DNA of 64,000 bases from Liquidambar formosana (lineage: Eukaryota > Streptophyta > Magnoliopsida > Saxifragales > Altingiaceae). Of the stretch, positions 23,007-34,851 are shown one piece after another. The notes beneath the pieces were generated by a model. The model was not told where the DNA came from and made no database searches. It saw nothing but the letters and a program-made list of their open reading frames with translations. Every line of letters starts with the position of its first letter. Position 1 is the first letter of the stretch. Both the position numbers and the translations under genes were made by a program. The stretch covers positions 24,887,607-24,951,606 of the forward strand of contig CM077832.1 of the NCBI GenBank assembly GCA_039720395.1, written 5' to 3'.

Positions 23007-25033
23007 AAAATCATATGAATCAATTCCATAAAACACATGAATCTGATTGTGGTTCATACAAAATTAAAACCTAACTAGAAGAAGGTTTAGAACTTACATT
23101 AGGTCCATAAGACGATTGATTGATCTTCGAATAAGCAGCACAAGTGTCCTACCTCCACGGTATCCACACCAAGCAAAAGCCAATAGTTGTTCTTCAAGTC
23201 CTCCCTAGGGTTTGCTAGAGAAGGAGAAGAAAAAGAAGAGAGAGAGAAAGACTCCTCAAGGAATTCAGCCAAAGAGAGGAGAAAGTGTTGTATTAAGTGT
23301 TTGTGTCTAGCACCTGCTAGGGTGCTATATATAGACCCCAATGCTAGGGCCTACCAAAGAGGAATCCTACCTTGTATGGGATTTGCAATTTATTCAAATT
23401 GCATATTAACCCCTCCACTCAACATCAAATGCAAGTATGACCCTTTGAGAACTTTTCTTATACACTCTTACCCTTTCTCTCACAACTAAAGTCCCACTTT
23501 GTTTATTGGTGTGTGACCCATTTGGTTCACAACATCTAGTAGTAGGTAATGGCACATAGAGTGCCTAATGGAACACTTTCCATTAAGGGTCTAATTAGAG
23601 CACCTTCTAATTCTCTAATTGATTATAACCAACTTATATCAGTTAGAGCTTCTACTAACCATGAATAACATCTAGCAATGGCTCATGGTATAATCCTAAA
23701 TGAGGTGAATATAAAACATACAAAGAACCCTTCAGTTACAGTTAAGGTTATAATTACATCCTTCCATCAACACAATGCTTCTGATTAAACTAATAGGACA
23801 TGTAATTACTCTTAATTACACAATAACCCCCCTTAGTTTATATCATATACAAACTAAGCCCTTAAGAACTATTCTTTTATTCACTTATACCCTTTTTCTC
23901 ATAGACTTTAAAGCTCTTCTTAGCATGATTAGTGTATGACCCATTGGCTTCACATCATCAAGTAGTAGGAATAGCACAAGGTGTGCACAATAGAACTCTT
24001 TTCATTTAGGGTCTAATTGGAACACCTTCCAATTCCCTAATTAATTATAACTCACTTACATCAATTAGGGCTTTTACTAACCATGAATAACACCTAGCAT
24101 ATGGTTCATGGTGTTGTCCTTAATGAGGTGAATAAGTATCTAACAAAGAACCCTTCTGTTATACTTTATAGGTTACAATTACATCCTTCCATTTACACAA
24201 TGTCTCCAATTGAACTAATAGGATATGGAAGTCTGTCAAGTCCCTAGTTCAATTAGTTTATACTCATTCATAAATATCAACTCAATTGTGAACTTATGGA
24301 AACTCCTTTCCATATTCATACTGCTATGGCCATGGACTAAATGAGTTATATTATGAATGCTATATGAAACATTCTCTCTCTTTTTCCTAAGATTAATGGA
24401 TTCCTTATTGATCACTCACATGCCTTCATACATATAGCAGTAGGGCCAATGAATACCCTTACAGACCCCTGATTAGGATCTGCATTTAGTGTTATCAAAC
24501 TTTTAAAGCTATATGCATAAGACAACTATGGTGTCTCAGGTCTAAGGATTACTTATACCACTATAACAATGAGAAACTGATTGATAGATAGGTTAAAACT
24601 CCATTCACTTTATCTCATATCTTTCGCCACATTCAGTGTACCTATTCTATTAATAGGCACCCACCTGTTGATTGTAGTGTCTCCACACAAATAGCTTGAG
24701 ACCAGCTATCCTCTTATAGAGTCAACCTAACAAGTGCTAGTCCTATGGTTCATTACTGTCCATCATAGTGAACCTTTAACTAGGAATGATTTAAGAGTTT
24801 AGTGTAGAGATATATCTATAGTCTCAAAATTACAACTCTTTGTAATTCCATATTCTCAACTCCAACTCTATGGACATATTATATAAATATAAATGATATA
24901 TATAAACATAATAGAATAAGCCCTTTTATTAAATCAATAATAAATGTGACATACATAAATGAAATCAAATGATTGTTCCTAATCCCTAAACAATCATCTC
25001 TATGATTGAAACTAGGGCATAATCCTAACAGGA
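23007..25033 (-). mobile_element. Family B LTR, minus orientation
   Basis: Read on the minus strand it starts at 25033 with TGTTAGGATTATGCCC, like the LTR at 53392, and runs to a truncated 3' end near 23007. With the plus copy at 21163 it forms a tail-to-tail inverted repeat of about 2 kb per arm. Short open frames at 23099-23489 are incidental. Confidence 0.78.
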
Positions 25034-25572
25034 TGACTATGAAAAAGAGTTTTCATAATACATCTAATGAGTTGATATTTTGGGTAGATTCATATACAAT
25101 TAAAATAGGGACTGTCAAACCTATTAAGGTTGGAAGTGCCCCCTCATGGCCGGCCCTATTAGAGGCTTTATAAAGCCTCTAGTGATGTATGACATCATCA
25201 CTTTTAGAAACTCCCAAGGGCTGGCTGAAATTTTCACAACCCTCTCTTTCTCTCCTCTCTTATCGAACTCTAGCAACAATAAGGGAAAAAAGGAAGGGAC
25301 TTGAAGCTCTAGCTAGGTGTGGATACCATTGGAGGCAATACACTTGGATTGCTACTATGCTGCTATCCGGATTCGAAGCTTGGAGCAAAAAGGAGAAGAC
25401 AATTAAACTGTAAGTGTTCAACCCTCTTTGTAGTTAGGGTTTTGTTTTTGTATTATACATAGTTAGATTCATGGGCTATGGAATCGTAGGAAAAATTTTA
25501 TATTCCGCACTTCGATTTTTCCCTCTTTTACTATTCCCAACACATCCTACTATAGCTATAGATATACATGAG
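25034..25572. mobile_element. Family B LTR pieces: plus-strand 3' part (25034-25550) and a minus-strand remnant
   Basis: 25034-25550 matches the last ~500 bp of a plus-strand B LTR and ends TTCCCAACA. The following ~22 bases (25551-25572) instead match a minus-strand B LTR and continue, after removal of the C LTR at 25573-38964, into the B LTR at 38970. The pieces are bounded by GGATG (25034) and CATCC (25551), an inverted pair that hints at rearrangement. Confidence 0.6.
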
Positions 25573-26967
25573 TGTTATACCCCATTTTTGTCACCTTAGC
25601 TAGGGTTTGTCATTTTATGTAGCTTTTTGTTTCCTTTTTTAGTACAGTCTTTTGCATCGAGTTTTTAAGGTCTTAACAATGATGTGTATTAATTTTGGTT
25701 CAATCTGGAGTTGATCTCAATAGTTAATTAGAGCTTTTGCGACTTAAAGGGCACTATCATCATGTAAGTCATATATTTTCTGTTTGAGCTTGAAATGATC
25801 TCCAAATCGTCAATTGGAGTTCATATTAATACATATGAGATATTTATAGGTTCAATTTGATGAATTAATGGTTTAGGATTAATCCGGCTCATAACTGTTC
25901 AAGTTGGTTAAAAGACCATCTCTTGGGTCGCTCAAATCGACTTATGATTTTCACTTAATTCCCCCTCATTTGACTTTAATTAGTTTTAATTTCATTCCCA
26001 AAGTTGTGTTAAAAGGTTGAATTTTGAATTGGAAAGCATTCGGTGCAACCCTATGTGCATACCTAAACTTTACAACGGTGGTGTATAGCGGTTAGCCGCC
26101 TTTGTAAAACCTAACCATGCACCCATGGTTATTTTTTCCCCTAAAATGTCTTAAAATGTGTTCCTTTTCAAAATACAGTCGTTTTCGCTTTTATTTCATC
26201 AAAATCGGACTCGTTTGACCCCCGAAACAATTTTGAAAGTCAAAAGGGTGCAAAAAAGGGAAAACATGACGAGGCCCTCAAGTGACCAACCAAGCCTGGG
26301 CAGCTGGTCAGCCGAGGGATTCCATCATTTTTTTATGGTTTTTTTATTCCCTTCCTATTTTGAAGGATTTTTCCGCCTCCACACGACTTTCTATCATATT
26401 TTCAACTATATTTGAGTGACTTAAGCCCCAAGAGAGTCTTTGATGACCCTTAGATTAATATTTAGGGTTTTAATCCCAACCATTGATTTATCCCACTTTA
26501 ACCCTATAAATACCCCACTATGTTTCAGCATTAGAGAAAGTAATTTTATGCATTAAAAACCTATTTCTAAGAGAAAGAGAGAGAGGGTTCTAAGAGAGAG
26601 TTGGAGTTTGAGAATGAGGCTTGAAAAGGAGTATTTCAACTCATTCATAAGAGGAGGAGGAATTCTCTATAGCAAAAGGAAGGCTCTACAAAGTATATCT
26701 CTCAACCCGATAGTACTGAAATTAGGGTTTTCTCTTAGGTTGGCTTTATTACATGTGCAAGTTATCATTTTTATCATGAATTGATTTTTCTATCAGTTAA
26801 TATATGTGATATTAATGATACTCATGATGATTTTTGCATATTTTAGAGTTAGTTCATAGGTTATAACGCGTAGTTGTGAAATTAGGGTTTCCATTATCCT
26901 TCGTGCAAGTTTTATATAGCACGCTTAGCTTAGGTTTTTGAGTTGTTTCTCTTCATAGTTGTTTTAT
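25573..26967 (+). mobile_element. Family C (Tat-like Gypsy) LTR, left part
   Basis: It starts TGTTATACCCCATTTTTGTC and follows the other C LTRs, including a TATAAATA box near 26506. It is preceded by ATGAG (25568-25572). The right part resumes at 37955, ends at 38964 and is followed by ATAAG (38965-38969), a one-mismatch target duplication. The LTR was therefore whole when it entered a B LTR and was later split by the A element. About 200-500 bp are missing at the split. Confidence 0.8.
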
Positions 26968-27377
26968 GCCAAAAAAGTCAACAACTGCTTGATGAGAAGC
27001 TTCAGCATCTTCCTTCTCCTACTCCATGATTTTCTTTTGATGATGCCATAGGGGGAGAAAGAGCTTATAGATGTTTTGATGACTTTTTGATGTTTTGAGT
27101 CATTGATGATAATGTACTCTCAGTTCTTGTCATTATTGATGTATTTAAAACTTGATTATCATTTATATAGTTATGATTTCATTTCAATGCTTTAGTTTAT
27201 CTTTTATGGATCAAATTATCATTATCATATCTTGAATTACATTTTAAATGCTTACATATTAGTATCATATGACATATTTATACAATGCATATTGATAGGG
27301 GGAGTTTAGTGCTTTAACTTTACATATTTTTCCTTATGTCAAACATCTATGGATTGTCATCATAAAAAAGGGGAGAT
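26968..27377 (+). mobile_element. Extra copy of the 3' internal end of Copia A
   Basis: These ~410 bp are nearly identical to 36311-36710, the end of the env-like region plus polypurine tract (AAAAAAGGGGAGAT). They stand immediately before the left LTR of the element. An internal 3' end before the first LTR means that LTR was shared in a tandem arrangement. The left edge is a truncation against C-LTR sequence. Confidence 0.85.
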
Positions 27378-28352
27378 TATTGGCCTAAATGGCTTTAATC
27401 TCACGGTTTTAATGATAACAATACATAATTAGATGTTTAAGAACTAATGAGCAGTTAAGTGGTTAATCAAGACAGGTATTAAGGCCATAAAATGCATCAA
27501 AGTATCAAAGGTCAAACTGCAAAAGTAAACATAGCATTCATAGCACAAGAGCAATTGAAAACAAGAGCAAATTGAATCTATCCATTGTTCAAGAATGATC
27601 AAGCTTTGTTTCAAGTCTAAATGTGAGAAATTTAGGATAAAGATTAATTTCAATTATTTCTCACACAAGTTTAAGGGGCTTAAGACTATACAAATTTGGT
27701 AATATTAAAGCCTAAATTAACTTACCTTGCACCTAGACTTAATGCCAATTTGATGTCTAAAAATGCTATTTCAGCAGGTTGAATTAAGACCCTCCTGAAA
27801 ATTCAATTCTCTAGATTTTTCAGACGACTCTTTGAGCCTGCTGAAAGAACTTTGAGACAGCTGAAAAAGGATTTTGAGACTACTGAAATTCATGTTACTT
27901 CATTCTCTGATTTCACCCTCTCTGGAATTTTCAGCAGCCTCCTTCATACAGCTGAAAGAGAAGTTTCAGACGGTTGAAAGATTCGGGTTGAGTCATAACG
28001 GCTAGTTTTCTAACGGACTTTTAAAGCATCAAATGCCCACTAAACCTTCTTTCTTGACATTTATTGCTTTAGAACGGTCATATTGGACTCTTTGGGTATA
28101 AATACTACCCTTGAACTCATTTATGAGTAATAGTGGATTGGTGAATCTTCAAGCGAGCTCTTGAGGCGAGGACGTAGGCGAGAGGCCAAACCTCGTTAAC
28201 ATCGTTTGCATTCTCTTCCTCTTAATCTCTTTATTATTGCTTGTTTTTGTATTTATTTTTTACTTGCAATAATTTGATTTTGAGTTTGCAATTAATTTTA
28301 ATTTGGCCAATAACCCTATTCACCCCCCTAAGGTTTTATATTTGGGACAACA
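27378..28352 (+). mobile_element. Left LTR of SIRE-type Copia A
   Basis: A 975-bp LTR beginning TATTGGCC (mutated from TGTTGGCC) and ending GGACAACA, followed directly by a primer-binding site. Relative to the right LTR it lacks about 280 bp just after the TATA region (junction near 28130). A phased array of CTGAAA/CAGCTG-type motifs lies at about 27769-27982 and TATAAATA at 28097-28104. Confidence 0.92.
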
Positions 28353-28353
28353 A

Positions 28354-28367
28354 TTGGTATCAGAGCC
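28354..28367 (+). other. Primer-binding site (initiator Met tRNA)
   Basis: TTGGTATCAGAGCC follows the LTR by one base. The TGGTATCAGAGC core is complementary to the 3' end of plant initiator methionine tRNA, the usual Copia primer. Confidence 0.9.
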
Positions 28368-28408
28368 TAACCTCTTGCATTTGACATATTTGTCTTGCAA
28401 GGAACGAT

Positions 28409-31109
28409 ATGGCTAACTATAGTGGTAATGGATTCACCGAAGGATAATCGTCCAATATGAATGAAGTTTTAACCTGCTTGTCAATCAGTTTCTCATTGTT
28501 ATAGTGGTACAAGTAATCTTTAGACCTGAGACACCATGGTTGCCTTATACATGTAGCTTTAGAAGTTTGATAGCACTAAGTCCAGATCCTTATAGAGGTC
28601 TGTGAAGGTGTTCATTGGCCTTATTGCTATGTGTGTGAAGGCATGTGAGTGATCAACAAGGAATCCATCACTCTCAGGAAAAAGGGAGTGAATGTCTCAT
28701 ATAGCATTCATTGAATATAACTCATTAAATCCATGGGCCCATGGTAGAATGAATACTGAAAGAAGTTTTCATAAGTTCATCATTGAGTTGATATTAATGA
28801 ATGAGTATAAAGTAATTGAATTAGGGACTTGACAGACTTCCATGTCCTATTGGTTCAATTGGAGACATTGTGTTGATGGAAGGATGTAATTGTAACCTAT
28901 AAACTATAACAGAAGGGTTCTTTGTAAATGACTACTCACCTCATTAAGGACCACACTATGAGCCGTATGCTAGGTGTTACTCATGGTTAGTAGAAGCCCT
29001 AATTGATATAAATGAGTTATAATCAATTAGGGAATTGAAAAGAGTTTCAATTAGACCCTCTAATGGAAAGAGTTCCATTGTGCACACCTTGTGCTATCCC
29101 TACTACTTGATGATGCGAACCCAATGGGTCATACATTGATCATGCTAAGAGGGCTTGAATGTCTATGAGAGAAAGGGTATAAGTGAATAAAAGAATTGTT
29201 CTTAAGGGGTAAGGTTGTATAAGATACAAATTAGAGGGGTTGTTGTGCAATTAAGAGTAATTACACAAAACCCTCTAGGGTTTGAAGACCTCCCTTGGCC
29301 GGCCCTAGTTGGAGGCTATTTAAAGCCTTTTATGATGTGATGACATCATCACTTGAAGCATTCTTAGACGCTCCTAAGTGCTGGCCAAAAATTTTAGCTC
29401 TCCCTTTCTCTCTCTCCTCTCTTCTCCTACTCTAGCATCAACAAGGAAAAGAAGGAAAGGACTTCAAGTTCAAGCTAGGTGTGGATACCGTTGGAGGCAG
29501 TACACTTGGACTACTCATTCATTGCTGCCAGGAGTTCAAGCTTGGAGCAAAAAGGAGAAAACAAAGCTTGGAGCATAAAGGAGAAGACATTAATCAACTG
29601 TAAGTAATTCTTACCCTCTTCTAGTTAGGGTTTGTTTTGTATTAAGCATAATTGGATTCATGGGATTGAGAATTATAGGAAAATTTTTATTCCGCCTTTG
29701 TATGTTTTCCTCTCTAGTTCGATTCCCAACACAATAGACCACCTCTATTTAATGGAGATTCCTCTCTATATAATTTCTGGAAAATTAGAATACAAATCTT
29801 TATTCAATCCACTAGCTATGAGCTATGGAATATTACCTCTAAGGGTCCTTTGATCCCTACTAAAGTGTTAAATGGAGTTACACTTCTTAAAGTTCCACAA
29901 TAATATACTAGTGCTGATCATAAATCTCTTGAACTCAATTCTAAAGCCATTAGCTTACTATATTATGCTCTAACTAATGATGAATTTAGCAAAATCTCTA
30001 GGTGCACTAGTGCCAAAGAGATATGGGATACATTAGAGGTCACCTATGAAGGAATCTTTCAAGTGAAAGAAGTAAAGATAAATATGCTTGTTCGTGAATA
30101 TGAATTATTCAAAATCAAAAAGGATGAATCGATTAGAGATATGTTTGCTCATTTTAATGCTATTATAAATCCTTTGAATTCTCTTGGCAAAATTTATACT
30201 AACTCAAAATTGGTGAAAAAAATTCTTAGGAGCTTGCCAAAGGAATGGGATACATTCACAACAGCCGTGCTTCAATAAAAAGAACTTGATTCAATAATCC
30301 TAAGTGACCTTGATGGAAATCTAGTCACTCAAGAGTTTGTGTTCAAGGCACGAGAAGTAAGTGAAAGCAAAACTTCCAAGAACTTAGCTCTCAAAGCCTC
30401 ACATGATGAAGAAGAACCATCAATTGAAGAATGTGAAAATGAGGAAGAAGAAGATATAGCTTTCATATCTTAAAATCTCAAAAGGTTCTTTTCTAGAAGA
30501 AATCAAAGAAGGAGATTCAATAAGGGTGACTCCTCCAAAAGAGTTCCAAATAGAGGAGAGACCTCTAATAGAGAACTTCAAGTGTGCTTTGAATGCAAGA
30601 AGCCTGGACATATCAAGATAAATTATCCTCAACTCAACAATAACTACAACAAGATGAGTCACAATAACAACAACTTCAAGGACAATAGGAAGTTCAAGAA
30701 GAAAGCTTTCATCGAGGAGATCTCTTGCGATCAAGAGGTTGCAAATTTTTGTCTCATAGCAAAGGAAGATGAGGTAATCGAACCTAACTCAATTGAGTAC
30801 TCTATAGAAGAACTTCCCTCTTATGAAGAATTACAAGATGCACTTGAAGATACCTTTCTTGAATTAAAAAGATTTTCTTTCAAAAATAATTATTTGAAAA
30901 AGAATATCACATCTCTTCAAGAAGAATTAGATGCTTTGAGAAATGAAAACTTAGAATTAAAAAATAGGATAGATTCACCCCCTACCATCTCTCAATCTAG
31001 TCTTAAAAGTGAAAATACTTCATTGAAAGAAAAGATTGAAGACTTGACTAATACCTTGGCCAAGTTTACCAATGGAAGGGATAACTTGGATAAGATATTA
31101 ACTAGTTAA
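28409..31109 (+). pseudogene. Copia A gag, interrupted and decayed
   Basis: Gag packages element RNA into virus-like particles. The ATG at 28409 opens a frame that meets a TAA within 15 codons. It is then interrupted by a B-LTR at 28458-29731, after which the gag frame resumes (TSD CAATA on both sides). Capsid-like helical sequence runs to about 30290. The zinc knuckle at about 30586-30630 reads CFECKKPGHIKIN with the final Cys replaced by Tyr. Downstream (30780-31109) is a Glu/Leu-rich coiled-coil segment typical of SIRE-lineage Gag. Several in-frame stops (for example near 30276 and 30470) separate the parts. Inactive. Confidence 0.85.
28458..29731 (+). mobile_element. Short family B LTR inserted in gag, TSD CAATA
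   Basis: A 1274-bp segment starts TGAATGAAGTTTTAACCTG and ends TTCCCAACA, flanked by a perfect CAATA duplication (28453-28457 and 29732-29736). It matches family B LTRs from the position equivalent to 53815 onward, so it lacks the first ~424 bp of the standard LTR yet has an intact target duplication. No internal region. Confidence 0.85.
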
Positions 31110-31398
31110 AGATGGTGCTTTGACAAGGCCGAAATTGGTTACCAAGAACACGTTAAACAAAAATCCTACATAAATTTCTTTCCTAAAGCTAATGTTTATA
31201 GCACACCTAAAGTCTCATGTACCTATTGTAACAAGGATGTACATAATTTCTACTCTTGTAACATTAGAAAGAAACCTAAAGGTTTTCTCAAGAAGGTATG
31301 GGTAGTTAAGGGAACCTTACCTCCTATGGCTAACAGATGTGGACCCAAGAAAGTATGGGTACCAAAGAAAGTTACTTGAGGTTGTTGTGTAGGTATGC

Positions 31399-34377
31399 TT
31401 GAAGTCTTTAAGCAATGAGAAATGGTTTCTTGATAGTAGATGCTTATGGCACATGACGGGTGATAGATCAAAATTCATTTCCTTGAAGCCCAAGGATGGC
31501 GACTTCATGACTTTTGGAGACAATGCCAAGGGTAAGATAATTGGCATTGGTAAGGGTTGTAAGAATTCCTCTCTTTGTGTTGAAAATGTTTTATTGGTTG
31601 ATGGTTTAAAGTGTAATCTCTTTAACATTAGTCAATTATGTGATAAAGGTTATAGAGTTACTTTTAAATCTAATAAGTGCATAATTGAAGATGATGATAA
31701 GACTCTATTTGTTGCATATAGGATTGGTAACATCTATGCTATAGAGTTCGAAGAAATCGCATTACAAAATGTACATTGCTTCTCCGCTTTAAATGAAAAT
31801 CATTGGTTATGGCATAGAAGACTTGGACATGCTAGTATAAATTTGATTTCAAAACTTTCTAGGCATGAACTATCAAGAGGTTTACCAAAAGCAAAATTTT
31901 CAAAAGATAGAGTTTGTAGTGCATGCCAATTTGGAAAACAAACCAAGTCTTCCTTCAAAACAAAAACTCATATTTCAACTACAAGACCTTTGTAACATAT
32001 TCATATGGACTTATTTGGACCAATTGCTATTGCAAGCCTTGGGGGAAAGCACTCATGCTACATTTGTAACATATTGTAGAAGAGTTCAAAATGAGAAAGG
32101 CTATATCATTACATATGTTAAGAGTGATAGGGGGAGTGAATTTGTTAATAAGGATATTGAACATTATTGTGATGAGAATGGTTTTGGTTACAATTTCTTC
32201 GCTCCTAGAACTCCTCAACAAAATGATGTGGTTGAAAGAAATAATAGAACACTTGAAGAAATGTCTAGAACCATGCTTAATGAACATTCTTTACCTCAAT
32301 ATTTTTGGGCCAAGGCCGTTAACACTTTATGCTATGTAATGAATAGAGTGTTATTAAGATCTAAACTTGGTAAGACTCCATATAAACTATGGAATGATAA
32401 GAAACCCAACATAGGTTACTTTAAAGTCTTTGGTTGTAAATGCTTTATATTGAATTATAGAGATAAACCTTCCAAATTTGATTCCAAATCTAATTAAGGT
32501 GTATTTCTTGGTTATTTTATGAAAAGTAAAACATATAGAGTTTTTAATAAGAGAACATTAATCGTTCAAGAATCTATACATGTTGTATTTGATGAAACTA
32601 ACCCTCTTGCCACAAAGAGACATGTGGATGATGATGATGATGTAATTACAAGCTTGCAAGAACAAGTTGAAAACTTGAATCTAAATAACAAGCAAGACCC
32701 ACAAAACAAAGGCAAAGAAAAGGAAGAAAATAAAGTCATTGAAGTCAAGAAACCGGAAGAAGAAGTAGAAATTGAAAACACTTCATTTCATCCGGATGTC
32801 ACCAAGACTTAGAAAATTGTGAGGAATCATCCTAAGGATCAAATCTTAGGTGAACCCTCACGTGGGATAAGAACTCGTTCTTCCATGAGAAATATTTGTG
32901 ATCATCTTGCATTTTTATCTCAAATTGAACTTAAAACCATATTTGAAGCCGAAAGTGATGAATCTTGGATACTAACTATGCAAGAAGAGCTTAACCAATT
33001 TGAAAGGAACAAGGTTTGGACCTTGGTTCTTAAACCACATGGCCATGGTGTAATAGGCACCAAGTGGGTCTATAGAAACAAGAAAGATGAATCAGGCACC
33101 ATTGGTAGAAACAAGGCACGATTAGTTGCCCAAGGTTTCAATCAATAATAAGGCACTGATTATGATGAAACCTATGCACTGGTTGCTAGACTTGAAGCCA
33201 TTAGGATGCTATTTGCATTTGTAGGCTATAAAGATTTCAAACTATTTCAAATGGATATCAAGAGTGCTTTCTTAAATGGTTTTATTGAAGAGGAAGTTTA
33301 TGTTGAACAACCTCCTGGTTTTGAAAGTCATGAATTTCCTAACTATGTGTTCAAATTATCAAAAACTTTTTATGATTTGAAACAAGCTCCTAGAGCTTAG
33401 TATGAAAGACTTAGTGGTTTTCTAATAAAAAATGGTTTTAAAAGAGGAAAACTTGACACCACACTTTATATCAAAACCATTGATAAAGACATGCTTATTA
33501 TTTAAATATATGTTGATGATATTATCTTTGATTCTACTAATGAAAGTTTGTGTGAAGATTTTGCTAAAGTCATGTAAGAAGAATTTAAAATGAGCATAAT
33601 GGGTGAACTAAACTTCTTTCTTGGACTACAAATCAAGCAAACAAAGGAAGGAAATTTCCTAAATGAATCCAAATATATCAAAGATTTAATAAAAAAGTAT
33701 GGATTAGAAGATGGAAGGAACTTCGCCACTCTTATGAGCACCTCCATCAAACTTGAGAAGGATGAGAAAGGTAAATGCGTAGATCAAAAGAAATACCGAA
33801 GTATGATTGGTAGTTTATTTTATCTCACCGCTAGTAGATCAGATATCATGTATAGCGTATATTTGTGTGCTAGATATCAATCATGTCCTAAAGAATCTCA
33901 CATGCTTGCCGTTAAACGCATATTTAAATATCTTAGTGGCACTAATAATCTTGGCATATGGTATCCTAAATTCACATCATTTGATATGCTTAGCTATTCC
34001 AATGCGGACTTTGCCAAAGATCTTGTCACTTTCTTAGACATTCCTTAGTTTTTTGGTTTAGCAAGAAGCAAACTTCAGTTGCTCTTTCTACAACCAATGC
34101 CAAATACTTAGCAGCCGGTAGTTTTTGTGCACAAGTATTGTATATGAAACAACAACTTGAGGACTTTGAACTTCATTATGATTATATTCCCATAAAATGT
34201 GATAATACAAGTGCAATTAATCTCACTAAGAACCCTATACAGCATTCACGTACTAAACACATTAAAATAAGACATCATTTTATACGAGATCACATTCAAA
34301 AAGGAGATGTTGAAATTGAATTTGTTGGTAGAACACCAATTGGCGGATATTTTTACAAAACCTCATTAAAAAGATAG
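31399..34377 (+). pseudogene. Copia A pol: protease, integrase, reverse transcriptase, RNase H
   Basis: Domains appear in Copia order. Protease at about 31420: the active-site DSG reads DSR, followed by the HMTGD motif. Pre-integrase zinc region at 31800-31990 (HRRLGH, CSACQFGK). Integrase core at about 31995-32500, with DRGSEF and TPQQNDVVERNNR motifs and an apparent internal deletion. Reverse transcriptase at about 32900-33900, with KWVYRNK, the DIKSAFLNG motif and an intact YVDD (33509-33520). RNase H at about 34080-34377 (HSRTKHIKIRHHFIRD). The frame is broken by stops near 33147, 33400 and 33503 and by several shifts. Motif style and the downstream env-like region point to the SIRE/Maximus lineage. 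Cannot produce a functional polyprotein. Confidence 0.9.
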
Positions 34378-34496
34378 TTTAATGTCATAAAACATGAACT
34401 TGGGATGTGCTGAAGTGATGATATATGATAACATGATCATTATGATGATATTATGTGCTTAAGTAATTGCTTTCTTGAAAATCTTTTTGCCTGACA

Positions 34497-34710
34497 TTTT
34501 CAGATGGCTGAAAATTCCTTCAGCTGGTTGAAAATTATCTTTCAGACGGCTGACTTGAGTAGTCAGATAACTGAAAGTTGGCCTTTTGGATACGAGAATT
34601 AAAGGCTCTCTGGTTTTTTCAGATGGCTTGTTCAACCGACTAAAAATCTATCAAGCCGACCGAAAGTGGACTTTTAAACAGCTAAAAGAACTTTCAGCCG
34701 ACTGAAATTA
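34497..34710 (+). repeat. Palindromic CTGAAA-type motif cluster between pol and the env-like region
   Basis: Many near-palindromes of the form TTTCAGNNGNCTGAAA (for example TTTCAGATGGCTGAAAA at 34498 and TTTCAGACGGCTGA at 34540) match the motif family in the U3 of this element's own LTRs. No coding frame. Confidence 0.6.
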
Positions 34711-34851
34711 TCGGGGTATTTATATTTATTCAAGCCCTAACTTTATTTTTTCAAATCTTTTTTTGCGCCTTTCCCTATTCCCTCTCTCCGATGACTCTCT
34801 CCATCCTATTTGCTCATCTCCAAAGCCTAAAAATCTCAAATCTTCTCTTCA

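Noticed and set aside
31317..31628. Minus-strand frames across Copia A pol
   Set aside because: Shadows of protease-coding sequence, which is on the plus strand.
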